A DNA stretch of 64,000 bases from Aralia elata (Eukaryota > Streptophyta > Magnoliopsida > Apiales > Araliaceae): assembly GCA_034770075.1 (NCBI GenBank), contig JAVJAP010000022.1, positions 186,001 to 250,000 on the forward strand, read 5' to 3'. Under the pieces are notes generated by a model, which saw only the letters and a program-made list of their open reading frames with translations, had not been told where the DNA came from and made no database searches. The translations under genes and the position numbers were made by a program. Position 1 is the stretch's first letter, and every line of letters starts with the position of its first letter. This document shows, piece by piece, positions 32,364 through 43,645 of the stretch.

Positions 32364-34770
32364 TGTCACGCCCCGAAAATCCACCTACTTGCTTCTTTTA
32401 GCCAGGTCGGACTTCGTGCTGACTTGTACATCCTTATTCAAAACATTCATTAACTTAAAAGTAGTGTATACAATAAGTTTCTATAAAAAATCGCAATATA
32501 ATAGATTTGAATCGTATATAGAAATCTTAACTACTAATAATCAGAGTATAATGCGGAAAAGTGATATTATTATAAAATATCATTTTTTCATTGTTACAAC
32601 ATTCCCAGGTTACTTGTTCTTATTACAAATAAGTCCTAAAAGACTTAAAAACAAATCTCCATTTATCTATCTGAGACTTGCAGTATTAGCAACCAATTAG
32701 TTCCTAGGAAAGAGGGGGCTTTCCGTTAAAACGGCGCACAATTAAATGACCTAACCCCTTTTCTCGTCAGAACTTTCTAGACATTGCCAATAATGTTAAT
32801 CTAGCATAGTTTAAATCTTCTACATCTTCAACTTTTTTGTACCGCCGGAATCGTCTGGTAATTCTTCCTTAGCTGTAATTTGTTTTAAGATAATTGCAAG
32901 AATGAGCATAAGAATGCCTAACAAGTCTAAGAGATATATATATGAGAAGAGAATCACCTTTTCAAGATATATATATACAGAATAAGCTGATACAAGATTT
33001 CAACGATTATCAATATAGTGAACTGAGTGGTTCCCCATCCATGAACTAATGAATTAGTTCCCCGTCTCATCAACACTGCTACAATTGTATCAACAGTGTA
33101 TATCGCTTCTACGATACCTCTACACTGCGATAAATGTTACCTCAGTGAGTTAGATCGGTTTCCTAACACATCTTAAACTCCTGCCCATACAAGAGAGTTG
33201 CTCGACTCAGATACTAACATGGTTTTCAATTGAAATTCAACAATCACTATCACGTTGCACATAACAGATAACAAGCATGTTAATGCACGGGGTGCAAAAG
33301 AAACAATACTTGCATAACAATAAACTTCATAAATAAGACACGTTACTGCACGAAGTGCATTTCAACAATTAAGTAGACTTGCGTTATTGCACGGAGTGCA
33401 TTTCAACAAATAAGTAGACTTGCGTTATTGCATAAAGTGCATTTCAACAAATAAATAGACTTGCCTTAATATGGATAATATGTTAATGCTAATTTTTCAT
33501 TCCTCGCTCAATCTCTTGAAGTGTAAGCTCTAGAACATTGATCCTCCAAGCTTTTCCTTTTCTTGAATTATGCTAGGCTAATTAAGCATTTTAACGATTA
33601 AATCTTTTAAGTTTTATTTCGGGAATCATAACCGCATATAAATAAGACTTCTTTTACAATATATAAAATAATTTTTAACATTATAACTACTTACATAATG
33701 AATATTTTTCAATTATATTCAAAATAAATTGAGCATTATAACTGCTTATAAAATGAATATTTTAACTAAATAGTTGAAGAAATTCGGACATAGTAACTAC
33801 TTATAAAAGTATATTTTCTAATATATAAGAGAAATAAATTGGACATTATAACTACTTATAAATAGGACTTTTGTACTATATACTTAAAATAATTTGGGCA
33901 TTATAACTGCTTGTAAAAGTATATTTTTACTAAATATATAAAGAAGAATGAAAATAATAACTACTAGAGTAATACCTCTTGTAGTTGCTAGCTTTACTTC
34001 CAATCGTGTAGCGCTTCGATGCTTAGAAAGTAATTTTTATCTCACAATATCTCTCAGAATATAAATATAGAGTGTTTTTGCTCTTGAACTGCTCTTGAAA
34101 AGTAGTAAGGAATGAATGAACTAAGCTTGCTATTTATAGAAAAATGAAGTTTCGCTAATTGCACGTTAGGGGCTTGGCTTATTACACTTTGCACCCGACT
34201 TATTACACTTTGGTACCTAGGTTAATTACACTTTAAGCTAAGAAAAAGTGGTTAATTATACTTTAGTACCTAGATTAATTACACTTTAGTACCTAGCGTA
34301 TGCCAGGCGTAAGCTGGCGTGTGCCAGGCGTAAGCTGGCGTGTGCCAGGCGTAAGCACGACAAAGCGTAAGCACGACAAGGCATAAGCACGACAAAGCGT
34401 AAGCACGACAAGGCGTAAGCACGACAAAGCGTAAGCACGACAAATCACTTTGTCATTTCGAAGCACGACACAACAACTTACTAAAAATAAGTTGTCAGGA
34501 CGCTTCTCGGTGAATTCGCCGGAAGCACGACAAATCATTTTGTCCGTGTAAGCACGACACAGCTGCTTGGCGAAATTTTTTTTATTTGACCAAATTTATC
34601 GTTTACACGATATAATCATAAAACACCTGCTTCAAAATATCATTTGGATCTTTATTTAAGCACATATGATACAAAATTTGAATCTCATTGGGGTTTAATA
34701 TTTTAAACTTCTCGATACCTAATTTTAGGTCACTAAATTAACCTCTAACCATATACGATCGTATTTATAA
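32364..34770 (-). repeat. LX2b LTR
   Basis: About 2.4 kb, minus strand; the end CGTGACA at 32364 abuts the PBS region. Predicted intron 32873-33975 with donor AAGAG|GTATT and acceptor AAATTACAG. Contains four TGCAC-NNN-GTGCA-type palindromes at 33284-33441 in ~40-60-bp repeats, the ~55-bp repeats (33630-33900), TATA box (plus TATTTATA 34131-34138) and six 16-bp U3 units. Its first ~30 bp are missing at the join 34771. Confidence 0.85.
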
Positions 34771-37102
34771 GCCCCGAAAATCCACCTGCTAGCTTCTTTT
34801 AGCCAGGTCGGACTTCGTACTTACGTGTACAATCTTATTCATCACATTCATTAACTTAAAAGTAGTGTACACAATAAATGTTTATAAAAACTCGTAATAT
34901 AATTGATTTGAAACGTATATAGAAATCTTGACTTCTAATAATCAGAGTAAAAGGCAGAAAAGTGATAATATTATAAAATACCATTTGTTCATTGTTACAA
35001 CATTCCCATATAACTTGTTCTTATTACAAATAAGTCCTAAAAGACTTAAAAACAAATCTCTATTTCTCAATCCGAGACTTACAGTATTAGCAACTAGACA
35101 GTTCCCAGGAAAGAGGGGGCTTTCCGTTAAAACGGCGCGCAATTAAATGAGCTAACCCCTTTCCTCGTCAGAACTTTCTAGACATTGCCAATAATGTTAA
35201 TCTAGCATAGTTAAAATGACTTCTACATCTTTAACTATTTTTGTACCGCCAGAATTATCTGGTAATTCTTCCTTAGCTGTAATTTGTTTTAAGATAATTG
35301 CAAGAATGAGCATAAGAATGCCCAACAAGTCTAAGAGATATATATATGAGAAGAGAATCACCTTTTCAAGATATATATACAGAATAAGTAGATACAAGAT
35401 TTCAACGATTATCAATATAGTGAACTGAGTGGTTCCCCACCTACGAACTAATGAATTAGTTCCCCGTCTCATCAACACTACTACAATTGTATCAACAATG
35501 TATATCGCTTCTACGATACCTCTACACTGCGACACATGTTACCTTAGTGAGTTAGATCGGTTTCCTAACACATCTTAAACTCCTGCCCATACAAGAGAGT
35601 TGTTCAACTCAGATACTAACATGGTTTTCAATTGAAATTCAACAATCACTATCACGTTGCGCATAACAGATAACAAGCATGTTAATGCACGAGGTGCAAA
35701 AGAAACAATACTTGCATAACAATAAACTTCATAAATAAGACACATTATTGCACGGAGTGCATTTCAACAAATAAGTAGACTTGCCTGAATATGGATAATA
35801 TGTTAACGCTAATGTTTTATTCCTCGCTCAATCTCTTGAAGTGTAAGCTCTAGAACTTTTATCCTCCAAGCTTTTCTTTTCCTTGGATTATGCTACGCTA
35901 ATTAAGCATTTTAACGATTAAATCTTTTAAGTTTTATTCTGGGTATTATAACCGCATATAAATAAGATTTCTTTTACAATATATGAAATAATTTTTAGCA
36001 TTATAACTGCTTACATAACGAATATTTTTCAATTATACTTAAAATAAATTGAGCATTATAACTGCTTATAAAATGAATATTCGGCTATTAGATTTGAGAA
36101 AATTTCAGCATTATAACTGCTTATAAAATGAATATTTTTACTAAATAGTTGAAGAAAATCAGGCATAATAACTGCTTATAAAAGTATATTTTTTAATATA
36201 TAAGAGAAATAAATCGGACATTATAACTGCTTGTAAATAGGACTTTTGTACTATATACTTAAAAATAATTTGGGCATTATAACTACTTATAAAAGTATAT
36301 TTTAACTAAATATATAAAGAAGAATGAAAATAATAACCACTAGAGTAATACCTCTTGTAGTTGCTAGCTTTACTTCCAATCGCGTAGCGCTTCGATGCTT
36401 AGAAAGTAATTTTTATCTCACAATATCTCTCAGAATATAAATATAGAGTGTTTTTGCTCTTGAACTGCTCTTGAAAAGGAGTAAGGAATGAATGAACTAA
36501 GCTTCCTATTTATAAAAAAACCAAGTTTCGCTAATTGCACGTTAGGGGCTCGGCTTATTACACTTTGCACTTGGCTTATTACACTTTGGTACCTAGGTTA
36601 ATTACACTTTAAGCTAAGAAAAAGTGGTTAATTACACTTTAGTACCTAAGTTAATTACACTTTAGTACCTAGCGTGTGCCAGGCATAAGCCGGCGTGTGC
36701 CAGGCGTAAGCACGACAAAGCATAAGCACGACAAAGCGTAAGCACGACAAATCACTTTGTCATTTCGAAGCACAACACAGCAGCTTACTAAAAATAATTT
36801 GTTAGGACGCTTCTTTATGAATTCGCCGGAAGCACGACAAATCATTTTGTCCGTATAAGCACGACACATCTGCTTGGCGAAAAATTTTTATTTGACCAAA
36901 TTTATCGTTTACACGATATAATCACAAAACGCCTACTTCAAAATATCATTTGGATCTTTATTTAAGCACATATGATACAAAATTTGAATCTCATTGGGGT
37001 TTAAGATTTGAAAATTCTCGATACCTAGTTTTAGGTCACTAAATTAACCTCTAACCATATACGATCGTATTTATAAGCCTCATAAATATTCAAGGTATTA
37101 CA
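34771..37102 (-). repeat. LX2c LTR
   Basis: Directly joined to LX2b through GCCC, with both the internal region and adjoining LTR ends deleted; otherwise a full LTR. Predicted intron 35277-36351; TATA box at plus 36507-36514; three U3 units. A hydrophobic 112-codon frame at 35197-35535 (minus) is not open in LX2b because of a 2-bp change in an AT run, so I do not call a gene. Confidence 0.85.
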
Positions 37103-37360
37103 TTTACCCCTACTTCAAAGAATTTTGTCCTCGAAATTAACTGTACAGCTAACTTTAGTCATTCAATATCATATTTATAAGTTCTATAAATATTCAGGAT
37201 ATTACATTCTCCCCTCCTTATAGGAATTTCGTCCTCCAAATTCGAGTATAAGCATTTTTAACCTTCGTTTTACGAGTTTTTCTATCTCCAAAATTTTACG
37301 CAGGCTATATCCTAAGGTACTCTTACCATAGAGCTATAACCTAATGCTCTGATACCAAAA
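37103..37360 (-). mobile_element. Second LX internal region
   Basis: Same layout as 32106-32363: PPT, LTR-start-like copy 104 bp further in (37206), PBS at plus 37346-37357. Same length, so the short internal region is a family trait and not an accidental deletion. Confidence 0.82.
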
Positions 37361-37534
37361 TGTCACTCATATCCATAACTGGATAGCACCTGACAAGTGT
37401 ACCTACCAGTTTGCCACCGACACCTTCGGCGTCCCTTACGAAGAGTCTGGCTTCGGTGCATCCCCATTTGGGAGTCACCAGCAAGAGGCTCGGGGCTCTT
37501 TGCACCATTTGTGCTTATAGCTCTGATACCAAAA
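37361..37534. other. Unidentified segment between duplicated PBS sequences
   Basis: After the first PBS and TGTCAC, about 153 bp of comparatively GC-rich sequence unlike LX is followed by a second GCTCTGATACCA (37520-37531). It has no ORF that I can assign. It could be a leader piece from another iMet-primed element brought in by recombination at the PBS. Identity unknown. Confidence 0.6.
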
Positions 37535-37620
37535 TGTCATGCCCCGAAAATCCACCTGCTTGCTTCTTTTAGCTAGGCAGGACTTCGTGCTGACTTGTAC
37601 ATCCTTATTCAAAACATTCA
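37535..37620 (-). repeat. LX2d LTR end fragment and inversion junction
   Basis: About 86 bp of LX LTR end (minus), broken at about 37620 (AACATTCAT/ATGATATTG), where the sequence switches to LX internal sequence on the plus strand. Confidence 0.75.
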
Positions 37621-37691
37621 TATGATATTGAATGACTAAAGTTAGCTGTAAAGTTAATTTCGAGGACGAAATTCTTTGAAGTCGGGGTGAA
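37621..37691 (+). mobile_element. LX4 internal end with PPT
   Basis: Plus-strand copy of the last 71 bp of the LX internal region (TTTCGAGGACGAAATTC) and PPT-like GTCGGGGTGAA. Confidence 0.78.
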
Positions 37692-40094
37692 TGTAATACC
37701 TTGAATATTTATGAGGCTTATAAATACGAACGTATATGGTTAGAGATTAATTTAGTGACCTAAAACTAGGTATCGAGAAGTTTAAAATCTTAAACCCCAA
37801 TGAGATTCAAATTTTGTATCAGATGTGCTTAAATAAAGATCCAAATGATATTTTGAAGAAGGTGTTTTGTGACTATATCGTGTAAACGATAAATTTGGTC
37901 AAATAAAAAATTTTCGCCAAGCAGCTATGTCGTGCTTACACGGACAAAATGATTTATCGTGCTTCCGGCGAATTCACCGAGAAGCGTCCTAACAAATTAT
38001 TTTTAGTAAGCTGTTGTGTCGTGCTTCGAAATGACAAAGTGATTTGTCGTGCTTACGCTTTGTCGTGCTTACGCCTGGCACACGCCGGCTTACGCCTGGC
38101 ACACGCCAGCTTACGCCTGGCACATGCTAGGTACTAAAGTGTAATTAACCTAGGTACTAAAATGTAATTAACCACTTTTTCTTAGCTTAAAGTGTAATTA
38201 ACCTAGGTACCAAAGTGTAATAAGCCGGGTGCAAAGTGTAATAAGCCGAGCCCCTAATGTGCAATTAGCGAAACTTGGTTTTTCTATAAATAGCAAGCTT
38301 AGTTCATTCATTCCTTACTACTTTTCAAGAGCAGTTCAAGAGTAAAAACACTCTATATTCTGAGAGATATTGTGAGATAAAAATTACTTTCTAAGTATCG
38401 AAGCGCTACGCGATTGGAAGTAAAGCTTGCAACTACAAGAGGTATTACTCTAGTGGTTATTATTTTCATTCTTCTTTATATATTTAGTTAAAATATACTT
38501 TTATAAGCAGTTATAATGCCCAAATTATTTTAAGTATATAGTACAAAAGTCCTATTTACAAGCAGTTATAATATCCGATTTATTTCTCTTATATATTAGA
38601 AAATATACTTTTATAAGCCGTTATTATGCCCGATTTTCTTCAACTATTTAGTAAAAATATTCATTTTATAAGCAGTTATAATGCTGAAATTTTCTCAAAT
38701 CTAATAGCCGAATATTCATTTTATAAGCAGTTATAATGCTCAATTTATTTTAAATATAATTGAAAAATATTCGTTATGTAAGCAGTTATAATGCTAAAAA
38801 TTATTTCATATATTGTAAAAGAAGTCTTATTTATATGCGGTAATGATACCCGAAATAAAACTTAAAAGATTTAATCGTTAAATGTTTATTTGTCTACATA
38901 AACTTATAATCGTGTAGGAATTACGACGAACGTTTAAACCGTTATATTAACTGTAAAAGATATACGAGGCAAGTCTTCTAACCTTGTTATATTATGCAAG
39001 TATTATACATCTTGCTATCAATTATTGTGAAGTTATTGCTTCTTGTTCAGCATAACTTAAAAATGAATCATTGTTCTTATAGTAAGGCGGAAATTTGTTG
39101 TGTCAAACTAAATTGTTTTGGTACGACATCTTATACTGAGTAAAATGAGACACCTTAGATGGAAGGTGATCTCGAAAGCCTTATGATAAGGTCGTGTGAC
39201 GTCAATAGAATAAAATTGACATAAATGGTAGGATGATATGCATACTCCTAGGATATTGGTGAGACTGATCACCTACCAGATATCTGAAATCAAATGGTTC
39301 TAAGTCATTGAAACTGATAGAACTAAATGAAATATATGGTTCCGGTACAGAACCCTCAGTTATATACATCAACTGACATCTTTCAAATCAAACACATTGT
39401 GTTTACATATTCAAATGAACTTGCTGAGCATTTGTAGCTCATTCTTGCGCATATCTTCTTTGCAGCGTTAAATGATAATCCCAGCACCTCTGGTACAGAT
39501 AAAGGAAAAGGACATGTTTATTAGTTTTAATTTCTGATATGAATAATTCAAGTCTTTTATAAGACTTTGTTGTAATAACTTAGTACTGAGAACGATGTAA
39601 TCGAACCAAATGATATGTAATATATTATGATCTTTTATTTTATCGAATGCGTTATACTCTGATCTTTATTTTCTTTAGCATAGCTGTAATAAGTTAAATA
39701 CAGTATCTATATGAACTATACATTTGAATGGGGGTATTTAAATGATATTGAAAGTCATATAAGCTCTGAGGTTACACTTAATGAGCGCCGGTAAGGTGCC
39801 ATCTTTATCGAAATGCGCCCCTCAGTTCTATGGACAATCTTATCATTAATACTGTGAATGTCAGATAGATAGGGAATATAAATATGAAAGAGGTATTCAT
39901 GAGATATGAATCTATACATCCAAGTGAGGGTATCCAAACACAGACAACGTTCTGGCCGGAACTAGTACCTGTTATGGGATACTGTGAACCTTGGATAGAT
40001 AGAAGTCATAATTTTATTGAATATTTATAGTTGTTTAGCTTTACGTGAGCACCAGATCTGCTACAGGGGAGTGTAGAGATTTAGGGGCGTCACA
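37692..40094 (+). repeat. LX4 LTR
   Basis: TGTAATACCTTG to GGGGCGTCACA, 2403 bp. TATA box 38285-38292; two U3 units; intron 38451-39465 predicted. Its end differs from the LX1/LX2 end: exon after the acceptor lacks the ~460-bp terminal segment they share. Inserted into a copia LTR scrap. Confidence 0.82.
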
Positions 40095-40185
40095 ATGTCC
40101 CTTAAGACCTTTAGGGTATATCAAAGGGTATGATTGGGTATAATAAGTTGTACATAGAGATAGGTGAATGATCAACAAAGAATCT
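40095..40185 (+). repeat. Ty1/copia LTR scrap
   Basis: Reverse complement of part of the copia LTR near 58595-58674 (CCCTTAAGACCTTTAGGGTA and on). The match ends at AAAGAATCT, where gypsy tail sequence begins. Confidence 0.8.
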
Positions 40186-40383
40186 GATGAGGACATCCTT
40201 AGGTTGGGAAGGAATGACAACTATGGTGATGATCCAGTGCATATTTCGATTGGACCTGTGACGAGAGCTCGGGCTAAACGTTTCAAGGAAGGGCTAAACG
40301 GCTTGATTCAGGAGTTATGGATGGAGAGTGGATCAAAGATTGGCGCTGAGGAAGAATATTTGAAACTTGTTAGTTTGGTCTAA
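40186..40383 (+). pseudogene. C-terminal tail of a different Ty3/gypsy polyprotein
   Basis: Open to TAA 40381-40383. Carries the motif GPVTRARAKRFKEGLNGLIQ, which I recognise as a tail found at the end of some plant gypsy polyproteins (GPxTRARAK). No catalytic domain remains; the upstream part was lost at the copia join. Not Tekay: no chromodomain tail and different 3' sequence. Confidence 0.65.
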
Positions 40384-40402
40384 ATATGTGGTGCAAGCAA
40401 CC

Positions 40403-40594
40403 AGCGCCCCGGCGCTGCGTTTGAACTAGAAACCAGTGCCCCGACGCTGGGATCCAGGAACATTGAAAACAGTTAGTGCCCCGACGCTTCCATTCATGCT
40501 CAAGACCAGCGCCCCGGCGCTGGGATCCAGGGATCGTAAAAATAGTCCACCACCTCGGCGCTCCACTCAATTATAAGTCCAGCGCCCCGGCGCT
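40403..40594. repeat. Palindrome cluster after gypsy tail
   Basis: AGCGCCCCGGCGCT at 40403-40416, 40508-40521 and 40581-40594; variants AGTGCCCCGACGCT (40435-40448), TAGTGCCCCGACGCT (40474-40488) and CACCTCGGCGCT (about 40551-40562). Spacing is irregular (25-60 bp), and intervening sequences are not repeated. Confidence 0.9.
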
Positions 40595-41160
40595 AGTACA
40601 TTAACACGGAATCCGAGGATGCATTTTTTTTATCAGATTTTTTTTTAGATTTCTTTCCTTAATTTTAGGGATTTCAGTATATTTTCATATTTGTATTGTA
40701 ATTAGGATCTTTCAAGATAGGATTTTGATTCCAAGTCAACTATTATTTCTTTTAAGGATTCTAGGGTTTCATAGTTAGTATAAATAAGGATTATGAATGT
40801 AATTCAAATACAATTCAATTATTATTCAGAGATTATTCATACTTGAGAGTTATTCTCTACTTTTGGTTCTTTAAAGAATTTCTAAGCTAATTTCTTAGTT
40901 TTTCTTTTGAGAATCATATTTAACTTATCATACAACAAACCATAGTTGTGTGTGGTGTTATACTACCGCATCATACAATCATTTGGAGATTATCGTTTGT
41001 TCTTAAATGGGGGTCTAAGTGTTGTTAGTGTTCCATCCTACGTGAATTCAATTGCTTGATCGAATTTATCAAGATTCTCGTCTCCAAATAGACGTTGGGT
41101 TAAGGTATCGAGAGAGTTCCATCAAAGTTTCTTACTAGAAACGATCCGGGCGACGACCAC
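40595..41160 (+). repeat. LTR-like 3' end of the gypsy element
   Basis: A TATA box TATAAATA (40779-40786) after GGGTTTCATAG, then a leader-like AT-rich region. I could not fix its boundaries; the right end is cut by TK4 at 41161. No ORF. Confidence 0.5.
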
Positions 41161-41445
41161 TGTGACACTCCCAAATTCAGGTACCAATACCTCGAATCTA
41201 GTGCTCACGATAAAGTACATCCATACACCTCTAAACAACATAAATTAACTAATGCGGAATAAATAAACATATGTTGTTCATTACAAAAGGTTTACTATGG
41301 TCCCAAAGTCTATAACCTTAATTAAATACATCACGGAATACAATAATAAAACAAAACGATTCCACGATTACATAATAGGATAGTACATATAACTATTCCT
41401 TAAGCTTTCCTTTGTCTTTGTCCGTTTTGGAACTCTCCAGCTTAA

Positions 41446-43645
41446 CTGCCATAGGTTCATGATATAGCAAGGGTGAGCAAGTACTTTGCTCAGCAAGTTT
41501 AAAATGAATAAAGAAGATATATCATGAATGAATGAGAATAATAATCGCATAGTTTAACAATTTAAGAACATTGAAGAAATAACTGACAATATAATCAAAG
41601 TTCAAATGAAACAATGAATATTGATTATTTACTGCTGAGTGGTCCAATAGATCCTGAACTTTTTGGCCAAAGGATTGATCATTTGACTGACCCTTTTAAA
41701 CGCCTGGCCCATCAGTAGTACTCGAGGGGATCAGCCTCTCGTACCCTATGTATATGCATAACATTTAACTCTGACTGCATCGAATAATCGAGACATTAAA
41801 ATCCCCTAATAAGGGTTGCTCTCTCAGTCCAAAAATTCATACCAACAACTGGTTTAGATAGCTTTTAAAATAATAACCTGTACATGTCTAGCCGAAACAA
41901 ATAGCGTAGACTATTTCCTTAAACAGTTCATGAATGAAGAACTTAAACATTTCACAGTCCAATAACAGATAATGAATTCAAATGTACAAGGTGCGAATAT
42001 CAATAATTATCTTTGAGGTGGAGTAATTTACAATAATTAATCCACTAACATAACTTGAAAGTAATAGCTCAATTTGAGTCGTGAAACTTGTAACAATATA
42101 TAACATTTGTATAAAATAGGAAGCCTGCTCTAGTATAATTCGAGTAAAATTAGAGAAACTTGCCTGGTGTGCCTACTACAATACTACAACACACGCTCCT
42201 TAATATCCTACATATATATATACATATTCACATAACAATTAGTCACATACAGGATACCAAATATTTGTTTATACTACTCTATAATGTCCCATTCATATTA
42301 GAGACAAAATATTAAACAAGGTTATGTCCACTAGTTACGGCGTTACGACGCTTGCACGTCTGTACGCCAAACTTGACTATTCGAACGCCCAAGCGACACG
42401 CATTTACGTACGCCTAACACGCCCATTCGATTTATCTAATATTTATTGGTTAATGCTAAGTATCATAATAATTCATAACATTCATGTTTTAGAACTTATA
42501 ACATCATAGCTTAGCGTCGAAAATATTACACGTTGCATACGCGCATGTCTGACGCCCTTCGATTGTCTCTAACCGCACAACAATCCTAACGATGGCTAAT
42601 TTTGGAATTGATCCTGACCTCAAATGTTAAAACTTATTAAAATAAAGTTGTAGGCCTACTCTTTCTCGCTCCGAATCATCTTGAATCATCTCAATCCGAG
42701 TTCGTATGAGAAAGTTATGACCATTTTACTAAAGGACGTCGAAGCTGTTTGCACAGTCTCTTGTCCAGCGCCTAGGCGCTCAAAAATGGCCTTTGAGCAG
42801 TGCCTAGGCACTCTCTCACAGTAGCTTAGCCCGTGGCCAGCGCCTAGGCGCTCGGCCTGAGTCTCCCAACCTGTTTTCTTCCCGGAGTGCTCTGTTTTTT
42901 TGGTATTCTAGACCTTTCTTGCTTCCAACCACCATAACTCCCTCAATAGACGTTCAAATTGGTCCGTTCCGGACTCTATGGATTCCTAAGACATGGCTAC
43001 AACATTTTAAAAATTTAGAGCTACCCATTAACATTAACATGACCGAATCTTAGTCCAAAGTATCAACTCACGCTCTGTTTTCGTGTTCTTGGTGTTCTTC
43101 ACCAAAATCATCACCCAATCTTCATTTTTACATCTTTTTACTCGATTCCAGTTAGATTCATTTCATCACTCATAAGAGCATATTTCTACTTCAAAGGTAT
43201 CCAAAAATATGATTTACACAAAAAGGTTGTGACTCCTGGAAAAGTCACTTTATAAACTAAACTTCCCATTTTTCATTTTAACATTACTACATCTATCTTA
43301 CATGCATTCTTATGAATATAAACACATGAATCATCATACATAATCTCCAATATATCCACTTTATATCTTAGGGTCCTTCATGACCCTCCATCAATATTAA
43401 CCTCCCACAACCAAGCATTTAAACCTCTTTAAGGCATTTTATCAAACATGTTATATGCATAGCTTAAATTTTCAAATTTCAGAAGCTTTTAGGCATGATT
43501 AAACCAAAAAAATTCGTCCTTATTACTCCTATATTCATCAATTATCATTAACTCATCAATTCACAACCCAAGTAATTCAATTACATCATTATTTAGGCAT
43601 GTTTTCATCAATTTCATATGGAACTAATAAAAGTTCATAACTAAC
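41446..43645 (-). other. Predicted intron inside TK4 LTR
   Basis: Donor TTAAGAG|GTTAGT at about 43652-43641. Acceptor block TTGCTGAGCAAAGTAC, TTGCTCACCCTTGC, CTATGGCAG ending at 41446. Predicted only. Confidence 0.48.
42767..42852. repeat. Three perfect palindromes in TK4 LTR
   Basis: AGCGCCTAGGCGCT (42767-42780), AGTGCCTAGGCACT (42799-42812), AGCGCCTAGGCGCT (42839-42852). The middle one has compensating changes on both arms (C/G to T/A), so self-complementarity is kept. Confidence 0.93.

Noticed and set aside
35197..35535. 112-codon hydrophobic frame in LX2c
   Set aside because: The homologous LX2b sequence has two extra bases in an AT run that destroy the frame, and LX1/LX4 lack the segment.
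40370..40570. Minus-strand frame with repeated QRRGAG-like peptides
   Set aside because: Produced by translating the palindromic DNA repeats; not a protein family.
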